A stretch of 64,000 nt of DNA, taken from assembly GCF_020085105.1 (NCBI RefSeq), contig NC_058061.1:5837784-5901783 (forward strand). The letters run 5' to 3'. Position numbers and translations under genes: made by a program. This DNA comes from Siniperca chuatsi (lineage: Eukaryota > Chordata > Actinopteri > Centrarchiformes > Sinipercidae). Positions 12,981 through 24,674 of the stretch are shown in pieces. Position 1 is the first letter of the stretch; every line of letters starts with the position of its first letter. Under the pieces are notes generated by a model. The model ran no database searches and was not told the DNA's origin. It was given only the letters and a program-made list of their open reading frames with translations.

Positions 12981-13756
12981 AAAGTTGCATACATTAGTTG
13001 GTGGGAAACACCTTGAAGTGCGTAACAAAGCTTTCAGAGATATACAGACAGTTACTCTTACTCCTCCAATCTGCTCTTAATGTCCCTAAACAGAAACAGA
13101 CACTAATGACATCTTTAAATATTTCAAAACATCCACGATGAACTTTGCTGAAAAGATACTGTGCATGAACTTTCTTGCCTACTTGACAGCATTAGCAGAA
13201 AATGACTTGCTGATACGCATCATCACTCTCTCATTACAACCAATTAGCCAGAGTAAATGAGTAAGGTGCTGTTACATAAAAGACCATTTAAAAAGTTTGG
13301 GGAGTTAAATAATGCGCCCCTGTGACGTGATATTGCAACACACAACTCCATCTCTTAATTAGCTGTGTGCACACTGGAGCAGCATGACGAATAATCTAGA
13401 GATTAGGCCCCGTGCCATCAGCACAATCTCCGCCTGGCTGCCCGTTCTCTGGCTCTGTCACTGATCAAAGGGTCGACACTGTGAATCCCACTCCGTCGCA
13501 TTGTGACACTGGAGAATTCCCAGCTTAATCTCCACGGCTGCTGCTGCTAATCACTCACAGCATGAAGCGCGATGAGGCTAATGACCTCTCTGTTAGCAGT
13601 TTGGGTGCTAAGCTTTGAAACCAACCTATAAGATGACAAAGTGAGAGATGAGAAGAGAAAGAGTTAGTGACGGTCCAAAGATCCCCTCACCTTGCGGTTA
13701 TCCAGAACTATTTCCTAATGCTGGCTTTACCCGATGGAACGTCCATGCTTTTGCTT

Positions 13757-13830
13757 CACAAAACCTACCATTGCTGTGTAACCTAACACAGTCCACAAAA
13801 CCTACCATTGCTGTGTAACCTAACACAGTC
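13757..13830. repeat. Perfect 37-bp tandem duplication
   Basis: The 37-nt unit that starts CACAAAACCTACCATTGCTG occupies 13757-13793 and is repeated without a mismatch at 13794-13830. The lack of divergence suggests a recent replication-slippage or array event. Confidence 0.97.
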
Positions 13831-14437
13831 CAAAATATGTTTCAAGCCTGATTCTTGATTTTCACCAAAAGTTGTGAGGAACTGAAGTTCAGGTTTGTCC
13901 TCCTCAGGTGAGGAGTCCTACAGACAATTTGGCAACATTATATTTATTTATCTATTATATATTTCATATATATTCAATTCCATTCACAGATGAAGACCGT
14001 GAGATGCAGTTGAAAACACCAGACAAAACTAGTAAGTGAACCTGCATTTTTGGGGCCCAAACGTTTATTCTTTCTCCTCCAGCGTTACACTTCCAATAAA
14101 GCCCTCATCTCCAAAACAAAGCTTTTTTGACTTTGAAGCTATGCATGGTGCACATTTTGCCATCACTAGTTAAGAGTGCCATCAAACAACAGATAAGTAG
14201 CGTGCCTGCTGGTGGTACTGACTGAACTGTTGATTAGTTTCATGCTTTTTGTAGGACTGATTTCCATGACTACAAAGAATTTCAGGCTGACAGATCCTCC
14301 TTTGTTCATCAATACATATGACGACGATCAACTACAATACCACGTGATGGAGGAGAATCCCCATCACAAGGTTACACCAATCCACCAATTTGCCATTTAC
14401 CACATTGCCGGACTCACGATGGACAGTTTTAAAAAAA

Positions 14438-14840
14438 GAATCAAAATCGATGCAGCAGAACTAGAGATATTGTCTATTTTATTCCACGCATTCTTCTTTC
14501 TTGTCAAAACCTGGCACCTAAATTATCCACAATGCAACTCGACCACCAACAGTTGGCTCAGAGATTTGGGTGTGTTATTCTAGTAGTGGCTAATGTAGCC
14601 TCGAGCCACTAGCCTCAAGCAGAGATGAGGAGAGGCCTGCAGAGGTCTGGTGAGCTCACTTCTTTCTAACTCCACACCCCCAGATTTTTTTCATTTTCAA
14701 ACTAACCAACCAAAACCAACCGGCGCTGAGTCACTTGAATCACTTGATCAGATCTTGTGCAGCTGCCTCTGGAGCCACAAAAGGCTTTATGCACCTTTTT
14801 TTCACATACGCAATAGTACTCCCCAAGAGTTCCCCTTTAA
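14438..14840 (+). repeat. Unclassified interspersed repeat, copy 1
   Basis: About 400 bp that recurs at 39229-39683, with shared blocks such as AAGAATCAAAATCGATGCAG, CTTGTCAAAACCTGG, CCACAATGCA and CACTTCTTTCTAACTCCACA. The right end reads GTTCCCCTTTAA. The left boundary is uncertain and may extend towards 14200. Overlapping open frames of 123 and 163 codons show no recognisable domain and are not conserved as frames in copy 2. Confidence 0.75.
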
Positions 14841-17126
14841 CACAGCAACTGAAGGAAGAGCATCAGTGCAACGTGAGTCTTATTTGATGACTGCTGTCCC
14901 AAACTTTATCAGCGCCTCCAAAAGCACTATCTGCCAAAACTGTGGCAAAATAGAGGACAGCAGATCAACCAGTCAAGCAGGCATGCTGGTGAGAAGCCCT
15001 TTGGTGTGGTTTTGTCAGCTGCTGCCCTCATGTAACACACAGCTAACACACCATTGTTTCAACACATCTGCATTTGCGTTGTGTGTATACTGTTCTACAG
15101 GAGCTGGCAAGCGCTTTGACAAGGTGGTGTTGCCTCAATGATGAAAGCATGGAAGCTCCACGAGGGAAAGGTAAACACATCTGCCTTGGCAGTGGCACGA
15201 CCGACATGTCATGCATGATGGGAGAAGAGAGGAACTGAACACAACAGCAGGCGGTGTTTGAAACACCTTTTACTTAACAAAGACTATCAGTTTCTTCCAG
15301 TTTACTGATCCATAGAGCTGGGTTTGCAACAGATCTACTGGGGCATTTTATCCTAATTTCAGTGATAGTCTCTGCCCTCTGGTGCTCATCAAACACCCTG
15401 AAATCAAGTCATTACATGCCTACAGATTATGAGTATGAGTATGAAAAAGCTGTTTTCCAATAAGAGTATCTGTCAGGCAGGACAGAATGATTTGCAAAAT
15501 ACCTAGCCTGACATTTCTGCAGAAAGATCGATAAAACAGGTGAGCTATTCTTGTATTTCCTTTCAACTGGTACCACTTAAAATGCCAAACACACTGCCAC
15601 ACTTTTGTGCTAAAGCCATCAACCGACAAAGACTTAATGAATACACTTTATTAAGGGGATTATGTACTATATATGCTATACTTGAATATGATATGTATAC
15701 ATTTTTTTTCTTTTTTCCTTGCTTTATCTCAAACCACTGGGAGCTGAACCATAAATGAGACAGAATGAGGGGGTTCTCCCTGTGGACCACATTCACTGTG
15801 ATGTGGAGAAATCTTAAGAGAAATCTTCTCATACAGCATGAAATCATGATTGTGTCACAAATCTGCCTCTTCATACATTGAAAATATAAAGAAGTTATGG
15901 AAGAACTGTTGTTCTCTGTTTGGGTCTATCTGATAAATAGAGCAGATAAAACCTGTACATCATGCCATCATACTCAAAAATAAGAATATGTAACGATTTC
16001 TTGGGATTCAAAGGGATATATAATGAATTTAAACATTCAAACACTCTTTTCTTCTGCTGTGTGCATGTACTATTATTAAATTCATCCACTACATAATGTG
16101 ATGACAGATCAGCTCACCGTCTTTATCTTTCCTGAGGTCGAATCATAAGATGGAGCACTTACCAGAGCCATTTCTAGTTCATAACTGTCAGTATTTTTGA
16201 TGAAATAACACTCATTTTGATTTGAAAATCAGTGCAATTATCCAAAAAGTTCATGTATGACTCATTGGGAAATTTGTCTTTAATCTCATAAGTTTGTCTC
16301 CTTTATATAAAAGTGTACTCTTGAAAAAATTGTTCTCTTCAGCCAAAAGAGTGGAAAAACATGATACTGACCACCATAAGCAATGAACGTCATCAGTAAT
16401 CAAAGCGTGCAGCATGATACTGTTTTTCTAACCTCATGTCATTAAATCTGCTCCTCCCAACAACCTCCAACAATGCAAGAATATCTTGAAATGAACTGTA
16501 CAGTACAATCTAATTTGCTCATATTATGGTATATGCTGTTTATTTGTCACATATTCTAATGTGTGAATTGATCTGCTTGGCAAATTTCAGCCTTTTTATG
16601 AAATTATGAAAATATTTCAGCATCAAACAAATCTAATATAAACACCCTGCTCCTCTCTACACTTGAATCAGAGAGATTACTACTTCAGTCATCTGTACCA
16701 CTCTCTGTTAAGGCGCCCTTTATGTGTAAAGAATGGCTTTATTGCTGCTTAGTAAATAAATCAATTACTAATACTTTATAGATCTGTTATGAGCTTGTTA
16801 TAACAAGAACAGCTTTTGGGTTACCAGGTTGTGTCTGGTGTTTATCCTCTTTGCTTTGTCTTTTTAGGCAATTCTTTAAGTCATCATGACAACCCCTCCA
16901 ATGGGCTGTTTGACCTCTGACCTTCTGCAAAATGGGCTGCAGGGCGTCTGTACCACAATTAATTTATTAATGACTAATAAATATTTACAACTGCAGACTT
17001 AATGGATCAATAAGAACCATTGACTTATTAACATTTATACAGCAGTTGCAGATTACCTACTAACGTTTGCCTTATTGGAAAGTGAGAAACTCTTGGCCAT
17101 TTATTAGTGACTTTATTAATGACTCC

Positions 17127-17462
17127 ACAGCGGTGGTGGAGGTAATAAATTACTGTACTTAAGTAGAATTTTAAAGTATTTGTAGTTTACTTTTTAATTT
17201 CCATTTTACACTTGTTTACACTTTACTTTATTTGAGAGGGAAATATCATACATTTATTACACATTTATTTGACAGAATAGTTACAAGTTACTTTTCAAAT
17301 TAAGATTTTACATACAAGACATATAATTCATCAACTTGTAAAATATGCTGATTGTTATATATTAAACTATCCGAAAGTATATAAATTAATTAAAAATAGC
17401 TCCAACTCGATCTACCAGAACACTAAAATATTGTTAACACATTAATGCATCAGTAGCATCAG

Positions 17463-17497
<35 letters not shown>

Positions 17498-17692
17498 GGA
17501 AAGGTCCATTGTGCATAAAAAGTATTATCACTTTTGATACTTCAAGTACATTTAGCTGATAATACATTTGTACTTTTACCCAAGTAAGATTTTGAATGCA
17601 GGACTTTTACTTGTAATGGAGTATTTGACATTATGGTATTTCCACTTTTACACAACTAAAGGATCTGGATACTTCTTTTACCCAACCTGGCA
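17127..17692. mobile_element. hAT-like MITE relative with internal (TA)n
   Basis: It starts near CAGCGGTGGTGGAGGTAATAAA and ends near AAAGGATCTGGATACTTCTTT, the diagnostic ends of the CAGTGGTGGA family in reversed sense. A (TA)14 tract lies at 17463-17490. It is non-coding. Confidence 0.6.
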
Positions 17693-18464
17693 GCCCAAAA
17701 TGTATTAATGGCTTATATCTGATCTATTAAGCATTAGTAAATGATGTATTAACATTAATAAAGCCACTACTAACTGATTGTAAACCCTTTATAAAGGGTG
17801 ACTTATTAGAAACTGTACCCAGCTTATTAAACTAATTTCGGACCAACGTTACAGCTCTATCTCATTCATGTCCTGTTAAGAGCAAGAACCCAAGGTTTGA
17901 TGGTTTTAGTTTAATGAACTTTTTACAACAAACCACTGAAGATACTCAGCCTAACCGCCCTCCTCTCTTTCCACTCTTCTTTGTCTCATCATGCTTACAT
18001 TCACCTCTACTTCTTCCAAAAGAAAGACAGGAACACAGCTTAAAAACAGATAAGCAACATATTAAGTATAGGCTATGATTTTCTATCTTACCTTTGACTG
18101 AACCATGCCGTCAGCTCGTAAGAATAAGTGGCTTCACTACCGTCCTAATATGGATCTGGTAATACTAATAACCGAACAGTAATTCATCGTTTAACTTGCA
18201 CCAATATGGAATTAAGTCAAATAAAACAGGCTTATATGGTCTGCAAGGAGTCCGCACGCGCTATGAACGTGCAACCATCCACCCATGTGCACCTGTCCGA
18301 CCTGGACTGCAGCACTGCGAGGGAAAGCAGCAACGCACACTCTTTAATCACCTTCACCTGAGTACAGACCAATGTACAGAGAGTGTGTGCGTAGGAAAAG
18401 TGGAAAAGAAGCACAGCGGCTGCGGTAAAAGGTGAAAGCAATAAAGCGGTAAAGACCGACGCAC

Positions 18465-18560
18465 CTGCTTGTTTCCTGAAGTCCACAAAAAAAATCCTCA
18501 GAGTCGTCCTCTCTCTCGCGAAACAGCGAGCTCCTCTGCTGCTACTGCTGCTGCAGTTAC
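18465..18560 (-). promoter_or_regulatory. Candidate 5' non-coding exon and promoter of the sema4g-like gene
   Basis: This is a locally CpG-richer patch (TCTCGCGAAAC near 18513) after several kilobases of AT-rich DNA. On the minus strand it contains a strong donor, AAGCAG/GTGCGT, with the exon edge at 18465. It lies upstream of the minus-strand signal-peptide exon and could supply its 5' leader. No TATA box or initiator was recognised. This is an inference from position and composition only. Confidence 0.3.
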
Positions 18561-18595
18561 CCAGTGCTCACAACCAAGTCTCCCCCCACCCCCCG

Positions 18596-18596
<1 letters not shown>

Positions 18597-18658
<62 letters not shown>
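18597..18658. repeat. (CA)n microsatellite
   Basis: Thirty-one uninterrupted CA units next to the candidate promoter patch at 18.5 kb. Confidence 0.98.
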
Positions 18659-18659
<1 letters not shown>

Positions 18660-18660
<1 letters not shown>

Positions 18661-20550
18661 ATTCATAGCCTCAAGTCCACATGCCTTATCTAATGACCAC
18701 ACAGTTTCCTCATGTATTTTTCGTTGTCTTGATACATAAACGTTGTGTTTTGGGGTTATTTTTGTTATGGAGATTTTTTTTCAAATAATATAACAAATTT
18801 TAGAAGAATGCCTTTTATTTTTATGATTTTATGTCCTGGTAAGATTATTATAAATTATAGGCCTATAATATTCTGTTCGGATATTACTATATGTGTGTTT
18901 TTAATGTCTGTAACTCACTGTTGTTGCAGCCTATCTTGACCTGGACACTCAATGAGGCTTTCACGATTAAATAAAGCTTAAATAGAATTTAAAAATAGCA
19001 CTTAATGGGTGGAAGAAGAAAAAATAAAGTACATTAATGGCATGATCTTTCAGTGTTTAATATAGGAAGCTATGAAGTCCACATAGAAATAGAAATAACA
19101 TTTTACCTATACCTTTCGTTATGAATATTATAGGAATGTTATTGTTTCTTAAGATTGCCTGAAAACTGTACTAAGCACTTTCTTAGCATTTATTTTAATG
19201 TTTCCTACTGTGTCTCTAAATATAGTCTGAATAGTATCCATGTGATCTGTGCCTCGTGACTGACACCTGCTGGAGAAGAGATGGAAAGATTAAAATTCAA
19301 GGAATAAGTCTTTTTCCTGTTCCCTCTTCCATTCTCTTCCATGGAAATCCACCTATTTACATAAATGTTTTAGGACAGTGGTCTAAATTACATGTGCCAT
19401 ATAGGCTACTAGTATATATCTGGGCCTATATAATTCGATATACCATCATCTATAGTTCAGATTGTCACAAACAGGGTAATTCCTGAAGTTCCTTCTGAAA
19501 GCACAAGCTCTTTTCCTGTTTGTTCTACTCTTTCCTTTTTGTTCCCATTGAAATTTAATAATAGAGGGAGATACATGATGGTCCAACACTCTTCCAGAGC
19601 TACTTGACATTAACATGGTGACTGATGTAGAGATGGAAACTGAAAACAAAGGTATGTTTTAACATATTAAGTTGGAACTTAAACAGGCTAAATCTGAGCT
19701 CTACAACAGTGACTGACTGACTTGTCTGAGTTCATTCAACAGTCATGGTGAAGAGTAAGGTTGTTTGCAACAGAAATGCAACAGTGATTTAATTGTGCAA
19801 ACATGCAGCCTTTAAAAGTGTAGTGGTTGATGTGAAAACTATTAAAATTTAAATTAGTTTCACAGGTATATTGTTTACACTTTAAAATGGAAATGTATAG
19901 CACAATAGTGATTCTCAGATACACAAATGAATGAATACACCATTTATTTAGAAGTATACTATATATGTATTTTAGAGACAAAGTCACCCAAAACAGTAGA
20001 AAATAACCCAATTATATTGTTTCCACGAGGATTTTATTTGTTCATAAGCAGGTGATTAATAGTCTGAAGCAAACTTTCCTTCCCTTTTCTGCTTTAAACT
20101 ACTAAATCAGATATATCCAGACTTTGCATAAGGATTCATTCTGTACTTTCAATATCAGACCTATGCAAAAAGACTGAGAATGGGGTCAGACTTTCTTTCT
20201 ACAAAAGATGTGCCTGATTTTGTTCCCAGTGTTTTGTCTGCACCACATTATCACACTGATAGGGTTTTAGAAGTTGGATAAGAAAGATAAGTGGGAATGA
20301 AATCTTGTGTGAATACTTCCTTTACATTGTTTGGCTGGGAGATCTGTACTCCATAGATGGTTAAAGATGACTGCCCACCTACACCTACACCTCTTCCACA
20401 CACACAGAGTAAAAGTTTGTTTCTTTGTGGGATCAAACAAATCACACTAGAAGGGCATCTGAGCAAACCAGAGGGACACTTAGGTTCCCAAATCTTTCAT
20501 CTCTGACTCCTTAAAATGGCTCCTGGCCCCTCATCACAAGTTATGGCCTT
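18660..20550. other. Intergenic stretch, nothing recognised
   Basis: AT-rich DNA between the presumed sema4g-like promoter (minus) and mfsd13a (plus). There are no exons, RNA genes or clear repeats that I can support. Confidence 0.5.
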
Positions 20551-20559
20551 GATGTGGAC

Positions 20560-20760
20560 ATGAGAGTGATTTTCCTTCCTAGATTGGTATATTTAAAGGA
20601 TTTGTAGAGGCCTGAAGAAACTAAAAATATCCACAGTTTTTCATAAGAAAACCATCTTGTATGCCTCAGATTTATCTTGGGACCCCTTTGGGGGGGTGGA
20701 CCCACAGGTTGGGTCATTTGTGTCATTAGGGCACAAATGAAGCAGGTAAATTTAAGGACA
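20560..20760 (+). repeat. Interspersed repeat, copy 1 of a pair
   Basis: The block GTGATTTTCCTTC followed by GGATTT(T/G)TAGAGGCCT and a TTTTTCA block recurs in the same order at about 33080-33200. The family is unidentified. Copy 2 is shorter and more diverged. Confidence 0.6.
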
Positions 20761-20788
20761 TGTTTAAAAAATTAGGTTGTCTGACTCA

Positions 20789-20991
20789 GTGTCTCCATTT
20801 AAGTCTCTTCTCAAAACACATTTTTATCTGAAAGCATATCCTGATTTTATCTGAACTGGCTGTTTAGTTTATTGCTTTTGATACAAATACATAAATTCAC
20901 AAAAGCAATAAACTGAACAGCCAGTTCAGATAAAATCAGGATATGCTTTCAGGTAAAAATGTGTTTTGAGAAGAGACTTAAACGAAGACAC
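20789..20991. repeat. 92-bp inverted duplication (hairpin) within a LINE 3' end
   Basis: Left arm 20789-20880 and right arm 20900-20991 are reverse complements over 92 bp with about four mismatches, separated by a 19-bp loop. The last 27 bases of the left arm then recur in direct orientation at 20999-21026, so the order is A, loop, inverted A, partial A. The sequence belongs to the LINE tail that continues to 21150. Confidence 0.95.
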
Positions 20992-21150
20992 TGGACAAGA
21001 ACTGGCTGTTTAGTTTATTGCTTTTGTGTATTTTATTTCTTTATATTTCATCATTCACTGTGATATTTTATTTCTCTTGTTGTGAAGCACTTTGTACTTT
21101 GTTTTGATAAGTGCTCTATAAATAAAGTTTTATTATTGTTATTATTAGTA
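20992..21150 (+). mobile_element. LINE 3' tail (L2/CR1-type), truncated
   Basis: It ends with GAAGCACTTTGTACTT, then AAGTGCTCTATAAATAAAG and a short ATT-rich microsatellite (TTATTATTGTTATTATTAG). This layout is typical of teleost L2-like LINE tails. There is no reverse transcriptase in this copy. Confidence 0.65.
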
Positions 21151-21264
21151 TTTATTCATAAAATGTTTCATAAAAGGGTGCTCCAAAGGGTCACAAGATG
21201 AACTCAGGGGGTTATGAGATAATCAATGGGATACAAAAGAAGAAAAAAATTAAGTTCTGCTACA

Positions 21265-21745
21265 CAATTTGTATTAATTTGTTTGGATTGTTTTTTTCTA
21301 ATCTTTTTTGTAAAATATTTGATAATTTTACCTCTTTTGGGACTCAAACAATAATTTAAATGAAACCATCTGAGAGGGGAAATGTCTCTTTGGTGGAACA
21401 ACTCATAAACACCTGAAATGTGACAGTTGGCACAAGTTGGCACTATTTTTTGTAAAAAAAAAAAAAAAAAAAAACTGGTTTAATTTTTAACAATGCAATA
21501 TATTTTATACGCTTTCATACTGTATGTTTTTAGTAAAATCTTAAATTGAAAAGTAACTAGTAACTATTGTTGTCAGATAAATGTAGTGGAATTAAAAAGT
21601 ACAATATGTCCCTCTGAAATGTGGTGAAGTACAAGTTATAAAGTAATAGAAACTAGAAATAGGAAAGTTCAAGTACCTCAAACTGCAAAACTTCAAAATT
21701 GTGCTTAAATACAGTACCTACTTTTAGTAGTATTTTCCACCAGTG
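21265..21745. mobile_element. hAT-like MITE, 5'-truncated copy
   Basis: It shares the TTTTTTGTAAAATATTTGAT, AAATGAAACCATCTGAGAG and AAAAAGTACAATATGTCCCTC blocks with copies at 12.3, 45.7 and 46.4 kb. It ends in TTTTCCACCAGTG, which overlaps the start of the next copy. It includes a (A)21 tract at 21454-21474. Confidence 0.7.
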
Positions 21746-22239
21746 GTGAAAGATCTTGCACTTGAGTAAAAGTAGCAATACCACAGTGTAGAAATACTAT
21801 TGCCTGCATTCAATATGTGACTTAAGTAAAAGTACAAATGTATGAGCATCAAAATATACTTAAAGTACCAAAAGTAAAAGTACTCATTATGTAGAATGGC
21901 CCATTTCAGAATAATGTATTGCATTATAATGACTGATGCATTGATGTGCACATCACTTTAATGTTGCAAGCTGGTGAAAGTGGAGCTCATTTTAATTATT
22001 TTAAATACTGCTGGGTAGCTTGTGAATTTCAACAGTCTTGTCTTATCCACATTTGTTGATTCTATTTTGTATTATTAATCTGAATCTGGAAAGTAGCTGG
22101 TAACTAAAGTTAGTGAATAACTGTTAGTTAAGTAAGAAGCATGCTATTTCCCTCTGAAATGCAGGTGTGGAGTAGGAGTATAAAGTAGCGGAAAATGAAA
22201 ATACTCAAGTAAAGTGCAAGTACTTCCTTTCCACCACTG
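21741..22239. mobile_element. hAT-like MITE, near full-length copy
   Basis: It begins CAGTGGTGAAAGATCTTGCAC and ends CTTTCCACCACTG, so both family termini are present. The terminal motif CAGTGGTG is the inverse of CACCACTG. It is non-coding. It abuts the preceding copy head to tail, about 200 bp upstream of the presumed mfsd13a promoter. Confidence 0.8.
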
Positions 22240-22399
22240 ACAGTGAGTGAAGACTGATCACCTGTGCAGCAGGTGATGCAGCTCTTCGTGGTTGACCTAT
22301 AAGCAAAACTCCTGGGGGGAGCCGGTTCTGGTAACATTTACACTGGGTGGCGCTGTAACTCTTATCTATTTGTGTACCCTGATGGGAAACCCTTTCACA

Positions 22400-22571
22400 A
22401 ACCCACTACGGTCGTCGTGGATAGCTGTCATGACGTGGGTTGTACTGGTCGCCGTCCAGTGATCGAGACACAGCTGCTGCTAACTAGCAGAAGAGCCTAA
22501 GCCAATAAGTTAGCTTCCTGCCAAGCCAAACACGACTTATTTCGTCTGCTGGACAGCTCTTTTGTCGGTAC
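22400..22571 (+). promoter_or_regulatory. Presumed mfsd13a promoter and 5' non-coding exon
   Basis: CpG-richer patch (GGTCGTCGTGG, GTCGCCGTCC) after a repeat block, with a CRE-like CATGACGTGG near 22429. A possible donor (TGTCG/GTACGT or GGTAC/GTAACG) lies at 22568-22572. It lies about 2 kb upstream of the acceptor that opens the first coding exon (24578-24579). The exact start site cannot be seen. Confidence 0.45.
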
Positions 22572-22572
22572 G

Positions 22573-24579
22573 TAACGCCTCTTTGCTCTGTTAGTAATAT
22601 ATTTGAAGCTAGTTGTAAATGTGTTTATCTCCAGATAACAGGCAGCCTGTTAACCAGCTAGCTACTGCTAGCATTTAATTAAGGCTAGCTAGTGCTAACC
22701 ATTACCGGTGGTTGGCTAAGTTCTCCAGCTCAATAATAGATTGTCATACAAGATAACTATCGATTTTACCAGCTGCTGTCGGCAGACACAGCAGACTAAC
22801 GTTACACAGCATGTGGGATGTTAGTTGTAGCTTTAATGTTGGAATATGAAAGTGAAGTTAGTTAGAGCGTATTATTTAGCTAGCTAACTAGCTAGCTGGT
22901 AATAACCCTATCGGATAGTGAATACTTTGTTTGTTGATGTCTCGTTTTTCAAGATAAGCAACGCCATCTGTTCCTTGACTGCGTGTGTGGTGTGTTTAGC
23001 AGCCTTAAGTTAGACACTCCTAGACAAATACTTCCTCTTTTTTTTATTTTATTTTTTTTAGCGTTTTTCCATTTTATGGCTACATTTATTATTCCTGCTT
23101 GTTTGTAGGACGCTGTGAATGCTTACATGTTTGTTACCCGGAGCAGTTTTAAAACCCTGCCTTTTGTCGTGTTCTGCTAATCTGTTAATCTGTCTAGAGA
23201 TCAGGTGTCACCAGCTCAAGTCACCATGTTTGGCCACCATATCTTTTGGTTATCAGAGTGAATACAACAGGTTAATGACCCTGTGGAGAGATGATTTCTT
23301 GACAGGGTGGGAACAGCTCTGAATCTGCTGTGGCTGAGAGGACATGAATTGGATATTTGTAGATCCAAGTCCCGCTCTGTTGCTTGCTACTAACCGCTTC
23401 TGATTTAGTAAGATATGAGGACACAGTCTCCCACAACGAATGCAAACCCAGTACCAGTTTGGCAGCTTGCATTGTTTCGCTTCCCTTTTGAAGCCCCTCC
23501 TGCGGTCTCACATGTAGCACCCTTGGGAGAAGATTTCATTTTACAGGAAAACTTTAAAACACTTTAAAGCAGGCTTCTTACTTCACACCTGACTCCCACA
23601 GGCTCAGACTTGCCCTGATCTACAAACATCCTCTCACATCTTCTATGGGGAAAGCCAAATAATAGCTCACAGTAACGGTGTCTCAAGGCGATGTGATACT
23701 GTCTGTCTGAGTCAACACCGCAGCTTCATATCAGGATCTCAGTGCGATAGCAAACATAGTCAAAGCAACCTCCTTGGAGTGCAACATAAAGCTTTCTAAC
23801 CATGTTACTATCATATCCAAGCAATAAAGCAGGATGACTCAGCTGGCTGCACCATATCGCATGTGTGACTAAAGTACTTCACAAGGAGATGTTACTTGGA
23901 GACAACTTTGTGTGCTTTTCAAGCCAGCGCTTTCTTTTGTCTTAGCTTTTACAGTAGGTGTAAATTATGTAGTGTAGCACATTCAAAACACTGTCAGGAT
24001 GGTTGAATATGACACCTAAGGACAATAAAGAAATGTGAAAGCACTTGGCCTGAAAACAATGACTGAGCATTGTATGACTTTCCCTTTTTGTTGTTTCACT
24101 GTGAAGAAGGAACAGCTTTTTATGGGACACCGGGACAGTGAGGTGGAGCGTCAAGAGGAGTGGTCATAAAAATAACTGAGGAAAATTACAGTTGTACACA
24201 CACCACAGCTAGACGTGAGCCAGAGGAGAACAGAACTGTGGCCCAAAGCCTAACTAACTTAATGAGTACTTACTGTACTGTGCTATGGAAATAGCTCCCT
24301 TTTGGTCTGCTCAAACTCTGCAGCGACAGAGGAATGTTAATATTTTGTGTTGTTAATCATGCTGAGATTTAACCCTGAGATGTTGCAGTAACTTCCAGTG
24401 ATAATCAGAAATACCTTTTTAGCATATTCAGATGTAGAGTGCTCAATTATACAATGTGTCTTTTTGCTTCAGAGTGAGAGAATATTTTTCTTCCTTTTTG
24501 TCTACTGAACTGAAAATAACTTTAACAATGTTTCTGTCAAGTCTCAATGGATTTATCCCCATGCACTGTGTTCTTGCAG
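22573..24579 (+). other. Presumed 5'-UTR intron of mfsd13a
   Basis: No coding exon or clear transposon seen. The first 340 bp are rich in GCTAGC/TAGC motifs (for example 22662-22700 and 22878-22900). Confidence 0.4.
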
Positions 24580-24582
24580 GCT

Positions 24583-24665
24583 ATGATGAGGTGGTGACCC
24601 TGGGTTGGCCAGGCCGTGAGATGATTGCAGCTTGGCACAGAGAAAAGACGGAGCAGAGTGATTGA
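24583..24665 (+). promoter_or_regulatory. Two short upstream ORFs in the mfsd13a leader
   Basis: If the leader exon opens after the acceptor ending at 24579, it contains ATG ATG AGG TGG TGA at 24583-24597 and a 14-codon frame starting MIAAWHREKTEQSD at 24621-24665. Both end before the main ATG at 24675 and could lower its translation. Confidence 0.5.
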
Positions 24666-24674
24666 GAAAGAAGA

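Larger units (their letters stand above)
12990..18460. other. Gene-poor stretch upstream of the sema4g-like exon
   Basis: Apart from the repeats listed separately I see no exon with credible splice sites and family similarity. If the sema4g-like gene has an upstream non-coding exon near 18.5 kb, this stretch is its 5'-UTR intron. Confidence 0.4.

Noticed and set aside
14212-15141. Frames of 123 and 163 codons
   Set aside because: They overlap an interspersed repeat whose second copy at 39.2 kb does not keep the frame.
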